Source: Thermoproteota archaeon
Lineage (GTDB): Archaea; Korarchaeota; Korarchaeia; Korarchaeales; Korarchaeaceae
Direction: 5' to 3'
DNA length: 64,000 nucleotides
Assembly: GCA_030130125.1 (NCBI GenBank)
Contig: JARZZM010000014.1
Span: forward strand, 19,910 to 83,909
Shown: piece after piece, positions 16,192 to 24,669 of the stretch
Position numbering within the stretch: position 1 is the first letter of the stretch
How the letters are laid out: each line of letters starts with the position of its first letter
Program-made: the position numbers and the translations under genes
The notes under the pieces: model-generated
Databases searched by the model: none
Told to the model about the DNA's origin: nothing
Seen by the model: only the letters and a program-made list of their open reading frames with translations

Positions 16192-16924
16192 TCTGCTGCT
16201 CGTGGATATAGACGGCGTCGTCTGGCTTGATGGAGAGCCAATAAGAGGCGCCGTGGAGGCCCTCAACGAGCTCTCATCTATGATCGAAATCAGGTTCGTA
16301 ACTAACAACTCCACCCGCCACAGACGCGTAATAGCCTCCCTTCTGAGGGATGCAGGCTTGGGATGGGTTGGGGAGGAGCATGTGATAACGAGCGCTAGCA
16401 CGCTTGCCGACATAGCCCCCTCGATAGGGGTGAGGAGGTGTTACGTGGTCGGTGAGGAGGGCCTCAGGGGGGAGTTAAGGGAGAGAGGCGTGGACATCTC
16501 GGATGAGGGTGACGTGTGCGTGGGAATGGACAGATCCTTCAATTACCGGAAGCTGACGAGGGCCCTGAGGAACATATTGAGAGGGAGGCTCTTTCTAGCC
16601 ACTAACGAGGATCGCACCCTTCCCACGTCAGATGGACCGATTCCCGGAGCTGGTTCCATGGTTTCAGCAATTTCCGGCGCTTGTGGTAGAAGACCGGATC
16701 TTGTAGTGGGTAAACCGAATCCCCTCATGTTCCTCCTCGCCTCCCGAAGCGTAGGAGCGTCCCATCCTTTAGTGATCGGGGACAGACCGGAGACGGACAT
16801 TCTGGGGGCCTTGAGGGCGGGAATAGACTCCGCTTTGGTCCTCACCGGAGTGGTGAAGGAGTATGAGGGGGTGGTACCTCGACCCAAGTACGTTTTGAGG
16901 AGCTTGATGGACCTGATCCGCTGA
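16148..16924 (+). CDS. HAD-superfamily phosphatase, NagD-like
   Basis: A 258-residue haloacid-dehalogenase hydrolase. Motif I is LLVDIDGVVWLDG near the N-terminus, motif II NNSTRH, motif III the lysine in VGKPNP and motif IV GDRPETDILGA. The large C2-type cap places it with NagD and archaeal phosphoglycolate or sugar phosphatases. The physiological substrate is not evident. GTG 16148 or ATG 16157 may be used; both lie inside amzA. Confidence 0.83.
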   Translation: MFSMSGRGPDVGRYDLLLVDIDGVVWLDGEPIRGAVEALNELSSMIEIRFVTNNSTRHRRVIASLLRDAGLGWVGEEHVITSASTLADIAPSIGVRRCYVVGEEGLRGELRERGVDISDEGDVCVGMDRSFNYRKLTRALRNILRGRLFLATNEDRTLPTSDGPIPGAGSMVSAISGACGRRPDLVVGKPNPLMFLLASRSVGASHPLVIGDRPETDILGALRAGIDSALVLTGVVKEYEGVVPRPKYVLRSLMDLIR

Positions 16925-17364
16925 GGGGAGTTAAGGGAGCTTATATCCTCCTGTTAATATCTCCCGGCACCATCCTTGAAGTGGGAAGGTTGGGAACCTT
17001 CGAGTTCCCGGTTGGTGTTCTCGCGTATGTCGGCTCAGCAGCGGGACCCGGTGGCCTGGGAGCTAGGATAAGGAGGCATTTCAGGAAGGGGAAGACCTTG
17101 AGGTGGCACGTGGACTACCTGACAGAGGTCATGGACGTGCCATGCGCCTTGGCATTTCCTGACGCTGAAGAGGGGTCCTTATCTAGGATCCTCAGGGGGG
17201 TGGGAGTCCCGATCGTCAGGGGGTTCGGCTGCTCGGACAGGAGAGCCGATGAGACCCATCTCTACCTGATGGGTGAGGATCTCAGGGAAGCCCTGGGGAT
17301 CTTGGGAAAGATCGAATGGGAGAGGGCCTATCTGATATGGAACCCCTTTTACAGGCTTAGATGA
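16921..17364 (+). CDS. DUF123 / GIY-YIG-related protein without a standard start codon
   Basis: A small protein of the DUF123 group (GIY-YIG nuclease relative). Residues from GTG 16981 onward give GRLGTFEFPVG...AYVGSA...GLGARI..H, but the family's first strand, here GAYILLLISPG, is encoded upstream of that GTG at 16936-16968 in the same open frame. No ATG, GTG or TTG occurs there; CTG at 16921, one base before the HAD stop TGA, is the best candidate. The protein would be about 147 residues. It overlaps the converging GTPase gene by 8 nt. Confidence 0.7.
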   Translation: MRGVKGAYILLLISPGTILEVGRLGTFEFPVGVLAYVGSAAGPGGLGARIRRHFRKGKTLRWHVDYLTEVMDVPCALAFPDAEEGSLSRILRGVGVPIVRGFGCSDRRADETHLYLMGEDLREALGILGKIEWERAYLIWNPFYRLR

Positions 17365-18148
17365 GCCCTAGATCCTTGGGAGTGACATAAAAGATGAGCT
17401 TGTACCTATGGTAATCTCTGATCACCTGCCTAGCTGCCTCTTCCACGTTGGGTTCCCCGTCTTTGAACCTCCAGCCTCTCTTCTCCGCCAACCTCTCCAG
17501 TATCTCGATGGGATCCGTCCCCTCGATGCCATAGATCCTCTTCACGATCCCGGGATTGGATCTGAGGGCCCTCTCCAAGAGGGACACGGCGACCTCCACG
17601 GGGTTCTTCAGTTCCTCAGGGGGATAGCCTCTTATGGCCATTTCGAGCGGACCACCCTCTACCGGAAGGATTCCCGGGGAATCCAGTATGTACAGGTTCC
17701 TGTCTATCCTGTAGAGCTGGAAGTGGCGCGTGTACCCGGGATTGCCGGGCACAGGGCTGGTTGAGGCGGAGCTCCTCCCCTTGAGGACATTTATTATCGA
17801 GCTCTTTCCCACCTTCGGGAAGCCTGCTATGAGTACCTTGGCTGGCAGCTCGGGGGCTTCCCTCTTGATGAACCTCCTCAGCCTCATGGTGCCCAGTCTC
17901 TCCCTCGCGCTCAAGTAGGTCGCTTTCAAGCCATCCTCCTCGAATATCCCCACCCACTGGTCTAGTATCTCCCTAGGAACCAGATCTGACTTGTTTATCG
18001 CCACGAGGATCTTCCTTCCCCTTCTCTTAGCCATCTCCTCGAGTTTGCGGCTTCTAGTCGTCCAAGGGTCCCTAGAGTCGACGACCTCCAGCACCACATT
18101 TACCCTGTCCATAGCTTTCGCTATTTCCTTCCAGCTGGCTACCTTCAT
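17357..18148 (-). CDS. Circularly permuted GTPase (YlqF/RbgA/MTG1 group)
   Basis: A ribosome-assembly-type GTPase with permuted motif order: G4 NKSD at residues 52-55 precedes G1 GFPKVGKS at 109-116 and G3 DSPG at 156-159. Members help mature the large ribosomal subunit. ATG 18148 is preferred over the ORF start at 18166 because a TATA box (18169-18180) is centred 26 nt upstream, giving a leaderless mRNA. The C-terminal 100 residues form the helical RNA-binding tail. Confidence 0.88.
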   Translation of the reverse strand: MKVASWKEIAKAMDRVNVVLEVVDSRDPWTTRSRKLEEMAKRRGRKILVAINKSDLVPREILDQWVGIFEEDGLKATYLSARERLGTMRLRRFIKREAPELPAKVLIAGFPKVGKSSIINVLKGRSSASTSPVPGNPGYTRHFQLYRIDRNLYILDSPGILPVEGGPLEMAIRGYPPEELKNPVEVAVSLLERALRSNPGIVKRIYGIEGTDPIEILERLAEKRGWRFKDGEPNVEEAARQVIRDYHRYKLIFYVTPKDLGLI

Positions 18149-18168
18149 CCAGGGTAAGTGTGGCAATG

Positions 18169-18180
18169 CTTTATATTACT
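18169..18180 (-). promoter_or_regulatory. TATA box of the permuted GTPase gene
   Basis: Read on the minus strand it is AGTAATATAAAG, centred 26 nt before ATG 18148. The spacing predicts a leaderless transcript and decides the start codon. Confidence 0.55.
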
Positions 18181-18244
18181 TCCGCGCCGCATGGGGGTTG
18201 GTAGGTAAGTTAAGGTTAAGGGATTCGCCCAAGCCCATCCCCAG

Positions 18245-19282
18245 ATGAAGTTCGTCTACGATGATTCCATATCCTCATACGACTTCGGTCCGGGTCATCC
18301 ATTCAGAGGAGACAGGTTTCCCTCCTTCATCAGATTTCTCGAGGAGAGGGGTGAGCCTTTCGAGCTTGTGGGGTACGTCGGCGAACCACCGACCATCGAG
18401 GACTTGAAGGCAGTTCACGACGGAGAGTACTTGAACTTCCTCAGGGTCAGGAGTCAGACCGGGCACGGTATGGTCTCCCTAGATACGCCGGCATTCAAGG
18501 GGATGTGGGAAGCTGCGCTCAGCATGGTCTACTCCTCCATGTCAGCTGTCAGGCTCGCTTTAAAGGAGAGAGGTGCTGCGGGATTCGGAGGCGCCCACCA
18601 CGCCGGTGTCAATTATGGGGGAGGCTTCTGCCTGCTGAACGACATCGCGATCGCGACCAGATGGGCCCTTAGGAACGGTATTGAGTCCGCGGCGATATTC
18701 GACCACGACGCCCATCACGGGAATGGCACCATGGATATATTCTACGATGACGACACGGTCCTTTACGTGAGCATTCACCAAGATCCGACCACTATCTATC
18801 CGGGCGTGGGTTTCGCGAGACAGGTGGGGAGGGGGAGGGGGGAAGGGTACACGGTTAACATCCCCCTGCCTCCCGGAGCGGGACCCTCCTCCTATGAGAT
18901 GGCTTTCGAGGAGCTGGTAAGGCCCATTGTGGAGTCCTTCGCGCCTAAGCTGCTCATAGCTCACGGAGGAAGCGATCCTCACTTTCTGGATCCCCTCACA
19001 CAGTTGGGATTGGATTTGAGGGGGCTCTGGAAGTTGGGGAGGTGGGCATCCTCACTTCCAGCCGATCACAGGGTGGAACTCCTCATAAGCGGTTACAACG
19101 AGCATGTGAGGAACTGGGGGTGGCTGGGGATAGTTAGAGGATTCGCATCCCTAGACATGGGCTTCGACCCGGAGGAGATTGAAGGCAGGGCTCCGAAAGA
19201 GGACGATTACGTTATTCGAAGGGCCAAGCTGTCCATAGACGATGCAAAGAGCGTACTCTCCAAGTACTGGAACCTCTCCTGA
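18245..19282 (+). CDS. Histone deacetylase-superfamily zinc hydrolase (AcuC-like)
   Basis: A 345-residue arginase/deacetylase-fold enzyme. GGAHHAGVN carries the catalytic histidine pair, FDHDAHHGNGT carries zinc-binding aspartate and histidine, and a further HGGSDPHFLDPL supplies the last metal aspartate. The family deacetylates lysines, acetylpolyamines or acetoin-pathway proteins. In archaea a lysine or polyamine deacetylase is likely, but the substrate is not shown. It is a single-gene unit. Confidence 0.85.
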   Translation: MKFVYDDSISSYDFGPGHPFRGDRFPSFIRFLEERGEPFELVGYVGEPPTIEDLKAVHDGEYLNFLRVRSQTGHGMVSLDTPAFKGMWEAALSMVYSSMSAVRLALKERGAAGFGGAHHAGVNYGGGFCLLNDIAIATRWALRNGIESAAIFDHDAHHGNGTMDIFYDDDTVLYVSIHQDPTTIYPGVGFARQVGRGRGEGYTVNIPLPPGAGPSSYEMAFEELVRPIVESFAPKLLIAHGGSDPHFLDPLTQLGLDLRGLWKLGRWASSLPADHRVELLISGYNEHVRNWGWLGIVRGFASLDMGFDPEEIEGRAPKEDDYVIRRAKLSIDDAKSVLSKYWNLS

Positions 19283-19332
19283 CGGGGAAATTTTTTACGC
19301 GGGCCTATCCGATCCCAGAGGAGGCACCGGCC

Positions 19333-20379
19333 TTGATAAGCATAATCATTCCCACCTACAACGAGAGAGAGAACCTAGAGGAGCTGGTGAGTCGAATAGA
19401 TAGGGCATTGGCCGGTGTGGATTATGAGATAGTGATAGTGGACGATAACTCGCCTGACGGAACGGCTGACCTGGCTAGAGAGCTCTCCTCCAAGTACCCC
19501 ATCAAGGTCAAGGTGAGGCCGGGGAAGATGGGACTATCCTCTGCCGTGGTGGAGGGATTGGAGCTGACCGAGGGGGATGTAGTGGCTGTTATGGATGCTG
19601 ACCTCCAACATCCGCCTGAGCTGCTTCCTGAATTGTACAGGAAGGTAACGGAGGGTTGCGACATAGCCATAGCCTCTAGGTACGTGGAGGGAGGGTCCGT
19701 GGCTGGGTGGGGGCTGGTAAGGAGGATAATCTCTAGGGGATCGATACTGCTCGCTTGGATCCTCCTTCCCAGGGTTAGGGGTATCAGGGACCCTTCTTCT
19801 GGTTACTTCATGTTCAAGAGATCTGTAGTGGAGGAGATCGTTGAGTATCTGGACCCCAAGGGCTTCAAGATCCTCTTGGAGGTGCTGGTGAAGGGGAACT
19901 ATTCCAAGGTGTGTGAGGTCCCCTACACCTTCGGCCTGAGGAGAAGAGGTTCCTCAAAGCTTGGAGGCGGCGTCATACTGAGTTACCTGTTGCATGTACT
20001 GGAGCTCAGCCCTCCTATAGTCAGGTTCGCCATAGTGGGGGCAGTCGGTACCGTGGTGAATCTGACTGTCCTCTGGATTCTGCGGTACGGTCTCAAGCTG
20101 ATACACGAGATCGCATCCGCCGTCGCCATAGAGGTATCCCTTCTGAGCAACTTCCTCCTCAACGACATCTGGACATTTAGGAGGAGGAGAAGGAGCGGGT
20201 TCATTCAGAGCATTCTGAGGTACCATGTGGCCAACCTGGCCGGCATAATCACCCAGTACGGCGTCTCGGTATCCCTTCACAGGTTCCTAGGTGTGGAATC
20301 TCTGGCTTCCCAGTTCGTGGGTATCTTGGTCGGGTTCCTAGTGAACTACGCCCTCAGCAAGAGCGTGGTGTGGTGGTGA
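19333..20379 (+). CDS. Dolichol-phosphate mannose synthase-like glycosyltransferase with GtrA domain
   Basis: A 348-residue protein. Residues 1-230 are a GT2 glycosyltransferase (SIIIPTYNERENL, VDDNSPDGT, MDADLQHPPE with the metal-binding DAD, and DPSSGYFMF), which transfers a sugar from a nucleotide to a dolichyl-phosphate-type lipid. Residues about 230-348 contain four transmembrane helices of the GtrA type that may flip the product. TTG 19333 follows GAGGAGG. One base separates it from the next gene, a probable user of the lipid-linked sugar. Confidence 0.87.
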   Translation: MISIIIPTYNERENLEELVSRIDRALAGVDYEIVIVDDNSPDGTADLARELSSKYPIKVKVRPGKMGLSSAVVEGLELTEGDVVAVMDADLQHPPELLPELYRKVTEGCDIAIASRYVEGGSVAGWGLVRRIISRGSILLAWILLPRVRGIRDPSSGYFMFKRSVVEEIVEYLDPKGFKILLEVLVKGNYSKVCEVPYTFGLRRRGSSKLGGGVILSYLLHVLELSPPIVRFAIVGAVGTVVNLTVLWILRYGLKLIHEIASAVAIEVSLLSNFLLNDIWTFRRRRRSGFIQSILRYHVANLAGIITQYGVSVSLHRFLGVESLASQFVGILVGFLVNYALSKSVVWW

Positions 20380-20380
20380 G

Positions 20381-23011
20381 ATGAGAAGGTCCTTCCTGAT
20401 AGGCCTCCTATTGAGTCTCCTCATGGCTACAGCCTATATCAGCTACGCCTACTGGGAGATGTCGTCAGGAAAATACAGAGGAGATGATTACTACGTGAGT
20501 GACGAGGTATGGTACGCCACCTCGGCCAGGAACTTATTGAAAGAGGTGTTTGGCGTCAATGCAAAGTACGTGAGGGAGGGTTACGCTTACGCGACTCTCG
20601 TCTTCACATCCAACGAGTTCTTGGAGGAGCACCTGAGCGATGTTGAGAGGTGCCTCTCCGAGCTTGACGGGAGCGTGATGAGGGCCAACTACACGGAGAC
20701 GGGGGACAAGGTCCCCCTTCTCTGGGTGAGGGTGCCGGAATCCAACCTATCAAAGCTTGAGGGATGTGGGGGAGCCATAAAGGTGATACCAGGCTTCGAG
20801 TATCCTTCGAAGAAGGGTATCCATGACTACCTGAATCTGGAGCACCCTCCCCTAGGGAAGTACCTGATAATGGCCTCGATTATCTTGTTCGGAGATGAGC
20901 CGATGAGCTGGAGGCTCCCAGGTTTAATTGAAGGCTTCATCATGGTTATCCTCGTTTACCTGATAGGAAGCAGGTTGCTCAATCCCTTCTGGGGGGTCGT
21001 GGCATCCCTCGCCCTAGTGCTCGATCCCATGTTCGTGTCAATGAGCATGGTGGCCATGCTAGACATACACCTAGCCTTCTTCACGACCCTTGCCCTCCTG
21101 TTCGTGGTGTACGATAGGCCACTGGCGGCCTCCGTCGCTGGATGGCTCGCGTTCTCCGTAAAATTCAGCGGGCTGTTCGTTGTCCTAGCCGTCTACCTCT
21201 ATATCAGGATATACGGGAGGGAGAGGGTCCTTCCCTCCTTGGTCAAGGCTCTAGCGCCGGCCGTAACGTACATCCTCATTTCCATCCCAGTAATCTCCTA
21301 CTTGGGAGTGGATAGGTGGATTATTGAGAACCTTAATGCCGCGGCATGGCACACAACGAGCAGGGGAAGCGGTCCAACTCCCTCCCCTCCGTGGGGGTGG
21401 TTCTTTAACCTTGCGCCGATGGCCCTTCATTACAATCCAGACCTCATAGCCAGAGTGAACCTTGTGTCCTACGCGTTCGTGTTCGCGTTCTCCTTCATCC
21501 TGCTTCCGGCCCTTCTAGAGAGGAGGAGAGAGTACATACCCATCTTGTTCGTCGGCTCCATCGTATTAGGCTATACTGCCGTGTTCTTGAAGGGCAACAG
21601 GACCCTTTACAGCTTCTACGCGATACAGCTGTCCTCAGCTGTAGCCGTCTCGTTCTCGGTGATCATGGCCTACCTCTCCCTCTGGGAGGGCGAGGTTAAC
21701 AGGTACCTCAGCGAGGGATGGAGGAGGACCTCGAGGGCGCTGCTCGGTGAGGGACTGAAGTTACCTGAGGAGCTGTCCTTCCTGAGACCGCTCCTGACCA
21801 TGGATGCAAGGAGCCTCTCCCTCTCCCTTGGAATCCTCACGGCTGCGTTCTCCTCCCTCGTCCTCTACTACATGGCCTTCATGCCCACCAGCCCTGCTGC
21901 GCTCCTCGGGCTGGATGATATCGGCCTCTCCAACGTGCTTACCCAGTTCCTCACCGAGTCTTCATCCGAACTCTGGATTAGGGGAGCAGCCTACGGGACA
22001 GTTGTAATGCTCTCCTCCCTGATAATCCTCTTAGACCTCTACGAGGGAAGTGGGGGCCTCACCTACGCACCTCTCCTAGCCGTGCTGCTCCTCTCCTCAT
22101 CCGACTGGACAATGCTGGCAGTGGCTCTTGCCATGGACTCGATGATGTTGGCCAGAAGGAGAAGGCGCCTGTCCTCGTCGGTCCTGTTAGGGATCTCGGG
22201 TGCCGTGAACCCGCTTACCCTGACCGCGGCCCCGTTAGTCATCTCGATGAACGGGCGTATCTATGCGCTCGGGGTAATAGCTGGACTGATCCCGCCCATG
22301 CTTATCCCGGGATCGATCCATTGGCCCTCTGACGTGACCGGAGGATTGTTGAGACCCCTACTCGGTGAATACTCCCTTTTAGCAGGTCTCGTTGCCGCTC
22401 TTGTACCCATCCTCATCTGGAGGGACGAGAGAGAAGCTTCGGTCATCTCCGCCGGGGTCTTCCTTTTAATTGCCGGTGGAAGGCCCTACTGGTCCCTCAT
22501 ACCCCTCCTCATGGTATCGATGATGGGTGGGGGACCAGGACTGGCCCTGATGGAGCTGGCCGCCTCCGTCCCGGTTCTGTCCTGGGTCACTCCCAAGCTG
22601 ATAAGTGGGCCCCTATTCAAGTGTGATCCGGCAGGACCCGCCGATCCCTGTTCTGATCCCTTCATCGCGCTGACTCTCCTCTCCCTCGCCCTCGTCTACT
22701 GGGGAGTGAGGAGGATCCTACTGAGGAGAGGTTATCACGGGTATGAGGGCGAGGGGCTCAATTCTCCTAGCGAGGTAACGGAATGTAACGGCGAACATCC
22801 TCACTCCCCTATTTTCGGCCTCTCTGAGGGCTTCAGCAAACTTGGGATCGGTCCTAGCGTTTGGGATGAGGAGCTCGGCGTCCGGCCTCATCACGAGGAA
22901 GAGAACGGCCGCGCTATGTCCCTCATCGACGGCCCGGATCAGGTTCAGCACATGCCTCCTCCCTCTCTCGGTGGGGGCATCCGGGAACAGGGCCGTGCCG
23001 TCCCTGACTAG
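20381..23011 (+). CDS. Membrane glycosyltransferase, dolichyl-phosphate-mannose:protein mannosyltransferase-like
   Basis: A polytopic GT39-like (PMT) enzyme: an N-terminal helix, an extracytoplasmic loop, HPPLGKY with an adjacent acidic residue (the PMT catalytic loop motif), then about 12 helices. It would use the lipid-linked sugar made by the preceding gene to glycosylate proteins. The frame remains open to 23011, but the last 97 codons (from 22718) are antisense to sfsA, polar and of a different composition. The membrane domain ends near RRILLRRG at about 22735. The ancestral stop may have been lost; the 876-residue length should be treated with care. Confidence 0.8.
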   Translation: MRRSFLIGLLLSLLMATAYISYAYWEMSSGKYRGDDYYVSDEVWYATSARNLLKEVFGVNAKYVREGYAYATLVFTSNEFLEEHLSDVERCLSELDGSVMRANYTETGDKVPLLWVRVPESNLSKLEGCGGAIKVIPGFEYPSKKGIHDYLNLEHPPLGKYLIMASIILFGDEPMSWRLPGLIEGFIMVILVYLIGSRLLNPFWGVVASLALVLDPMFVSMSMVAMLDIHLAFFTTLALLFVVYDRPLAASVAGWLAFSVKFSGLFVVLAVYLYIRIYGRERVLPSLVKALAPAVTYILISIPVISYLGVDRWIIENLNAAAWHTTSRGSGPTPSPPWGWFFNLAPMALHYNPDLIARVNLVSYAFVFAFSFILLPALLERRREYIPILFVGSIVLGYTAVFLKGNRTLYSFYAIQLSSAVAVSFSVIMAYLSLWEGEVNRYLSEGWRRTSRALLGEGLKLPEELSFLRPLLTMDARSLSLSLGILTAAFSSLVLYYMAFMPTSPAALLGLDDIGLSNVLTQFLTESSSELWIRGAAYGTVVMLSSLIILLDLYEGSGGLTYAPLLAVLLLSSSDWTMLAVALAMDSMMLARRRRRLSSSVLLGISGAVNPLTLTAAPLVISMNGRIYALGVIAGLIPPMLIPGSIHWPSDVTGGLLRPLLGEYSLLAGLVAALVPILIWRDEREASVISAGVFLLIAGGRPYWSLIPLLMVSMMGGGPGLALMELAASVPVLSWVTPKLISGPLFKCDPAGPADPCSDPFIALTLLSLALVYWGVRRILLRRGYHGYEGEGLNSPSEVTECNGEHPHSPIFGLSEGFSKLGIGPSVWDEELGVRPHHEEENGRAMSLIDGPDQVQHMPPPSLGGGIREQGRAVPD

Positions 23012-23416
23012 CGTGCACCCCTTTACTTCGAGATAGAGGACCCTATCCGGATATTCCAGCATGAAATCCACCCTGCTGTCACCGTACTTCACTTCACTCC
23101 TAATCGAGACGAAGCCCCGGAGCTCCGGCAAGAATCCCGAGGCTAGAAGCTCGGTAGCTAGCTCCGAATGGAGGCCGGAATTGACTACCGTCCACACCCT
23201 GCCGTCCCACACTAGGAGAACCTCGCAATCAGTTTTTCTCCCCGGATTGGATCTCTCTAGGAAGACAACTGGGGCTCCCCTCACGAACAGTTCGGTGAGC
23301 CTCCCCGGATCCCTTACATGGCATCTTCTCCTCCCCTCTAGCGTGTTCAAGACTGCTAAGAAACGATTGGGCCTCTCGAGGAACTTACCGGATCCAAGCT
23401 TGCCTTTTATGAACAT
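22718..23416 (-). CDS. sfsA: SfsA family protein (DNA-binding / nuclease-fold)
   Basis: A 232-residue SfsA homologue with the characteristic RPNRFLA, HVRDPGRLTELF and later DFMLEY...LEVKGCTL motifs; the latter resemble the PD-(D/E)xK nuclease core. The sugar-fermentation role in bacteria is indirect, and the archaeal function is unknown. ATG 23416 is chosen because a TATA element (23439-23450) is centred about 26 nt upstream. The 3' 294 nt lie opposite the mannosyltransferase reading frame. Confidence 0.88.
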   Translation of the reverse strand: MFIKGKLGSGKFLERPNRFLAVLNTLEGRRRCHVRDPGRLTELFVRGAPVVFLERSNPGRKTDCEVLLVWDGRVWTVVNSGLHSELATELLASGFLPELRGFVSIRSEVKYGDSRVDFMLEYPDRVLYLEVKGCTLVRDGTALFPDAPTERGRRHVLNLIRAVDEGHSAAVLFLVMRPDAELLIPNARTDPKFAEALREAENRGVRMFAVTFRYLARRIEPLALIPVITSPQ

Positions 23417-23438
23417 ACGGGCCCCTATGCTACCAACA

Positions 23439-23450
23439 TTTTTATGAATT
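23439..23450. promoter_or_regulatory. Shared bidirectional TATA box, sfsA / flavodiiron protein
   Basis: TTTTTATGAATT and its flanks lie between divergent starts 51 nt apart (ATG 23416 on minus, GTG 23467 on plus). Both starts are about 26 nt from its centre. Confidence 0.5.
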
Positions 23451-23466
23451 CCCCGCCTCAAGGCGC

Positions 23467-24660
23467 GTGAGTCCCATGAGCTGGTTCAAGAGGGAGATAG
23501 CGGAGGGGGTTACCCTCGTCAGGATCCTGAACACGAAGCTTCCAAGGTTCGAGAACTTCTGGCCCATCCCCAACGGAACATCATACAACTTCTATGTGGT
23601 AGAGGGAAGTGAGGGAAATGCCCTCATAGACGGAGCCGATTTCAGGTTCTCCAAGGAGTTCTTCGAGGCCCTCGAGAGCGTGGTCAGGATCGAGGATCTG
23701 AGGTACGTGATCACTCAGCACACCGAGCCGGACCACTCCGGCACCCTGGCGGAGGTCATGAGGAGGGCGGGGGAGGCGGTTCTCTTGGGAACTAAGCAAG
23801 CCCTCAGCATAGGTGAGGCGCTAGCCGACTTCCCCATGGACAGGGCCAGAGAGGTGAGGGACGGGGACGAGGTCAGCTTGGGGAACAAGACCCTGCGCTT
23901 CGTCCTGTCCCCCATGGTCCACTGGCCCGATACAATGCTCACCTATCTAGTGGAAGACTCCATCCTGTTCACGTGCGACCTGTTCGGTTCTCACGGTGCC
24001 AGTGAAAAGGTCTTCTACGATGAGGCTCCCGACTCCTTCGAGTTACTGGATTACTATGCCTCCATACTTATGCCCTATTACGCAATGGCTGCGAAGGCCG
24101 TTGCTAAGGTCAGAGAGCTGAATCCCAAGATAGTAGCTCCATCCCACGGAGCCCTCCACAGGGAAATCGAGGGACTGCTGAGCACGTACGAGAGGTGGAC
24201 CTCCTGGAAGCCGCTTAAGAAGGCTCTGGTCGTGGTAGGAAGCCAGTACGAGAATACGGCAAGGGCGGCCGAGGCTGCTGCTGAGGGGTTGAGGGATATC
24301 GGCCTCGAGGTAGCTTTGGTGGACAGCGCGGAGACCGACCCAGATGATCTGCTCGCCCACACGCTGGAGGCTGCCGCGATACTCGTAGCTACCTCGACGC
24401 ATAACGGTCACCCCTTCCTAGGCATCACCTTTTACTTGGACCTCCTCAGGGAGTACAGGCCCAAGAACAAAGTAGCAGCGGTGCTCGGGTCCTTCGGGTG
24501 GGGGGGAGGCGGTACTAGGGCCGTCAAGAAGGAGCTGGAGGCTCTGGGCATACCTGTAGTGGACGAGCTGGCGTTCAAGGGTAAACCCAAGGAGAGCGAT
24601 CTCAGCAGGGCCAAGGAGCTAGGTAAGAGACTTGGAGAGGAGGCATTGAAGCTCCTGTGA
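23467..24660 (+). CDS. fprA: Flavodiiron protein (FprA-type O2/NO reductase)
   Basis: A 397-residue A-type flavoprotein. The diiron site in the metallo-beta-lactamase domain has His85, Glu87, Asp89 and His90 (HTEPDHSG), His152, Asp171 and a later His in PSHGA. The C-terminal 150 residues are a flavodoxin domain holding FMN. Such cytoplasmic proteins reduce oxygen to water or nitric oxide to N2O, protecting against oxidative or nitrosative stress. GTG 23467 fits a leaderless start; ATG 23476 is an alternative. The electron donor (rubredoxin or another) is not in the window. Confidence 0.93.
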   Translation: MSPMSWFKREIAEGVTLVRILNTKLPRFENFWPIPNGTSYNFYVVEGSEGNALIDGADFRFSKEFFEALESVVRIEDLRYVITQHTEPDHSGTLAEVMRRAGEAVLLGTKQALSIGEALADFPMDRAREVRDGDEVSLGNKTLRFVLSPMVHWPDTMLTYLVEDSILFTCDLFGSHGASEKVFYDEAPDSFELLDYYASILMPYYAMAAKAVAKVRELNPKIVAPSHGALHREIEGLLSTYERWTSWKPLKKALVVVGSQYENTARAAEAAAEGLRDIGLEVALVDSAETDPDDLLAHTLEAAAILVATSTHNGHPFLGITFYLDLLREYRPKNKVAAVLGSFGWGGGGTRAVKKELEALGIPVVDELAFKGKPKESDLSRAKELGKRLGEEALKLL

Positions 24661-24669
24661 GCGCTATAG

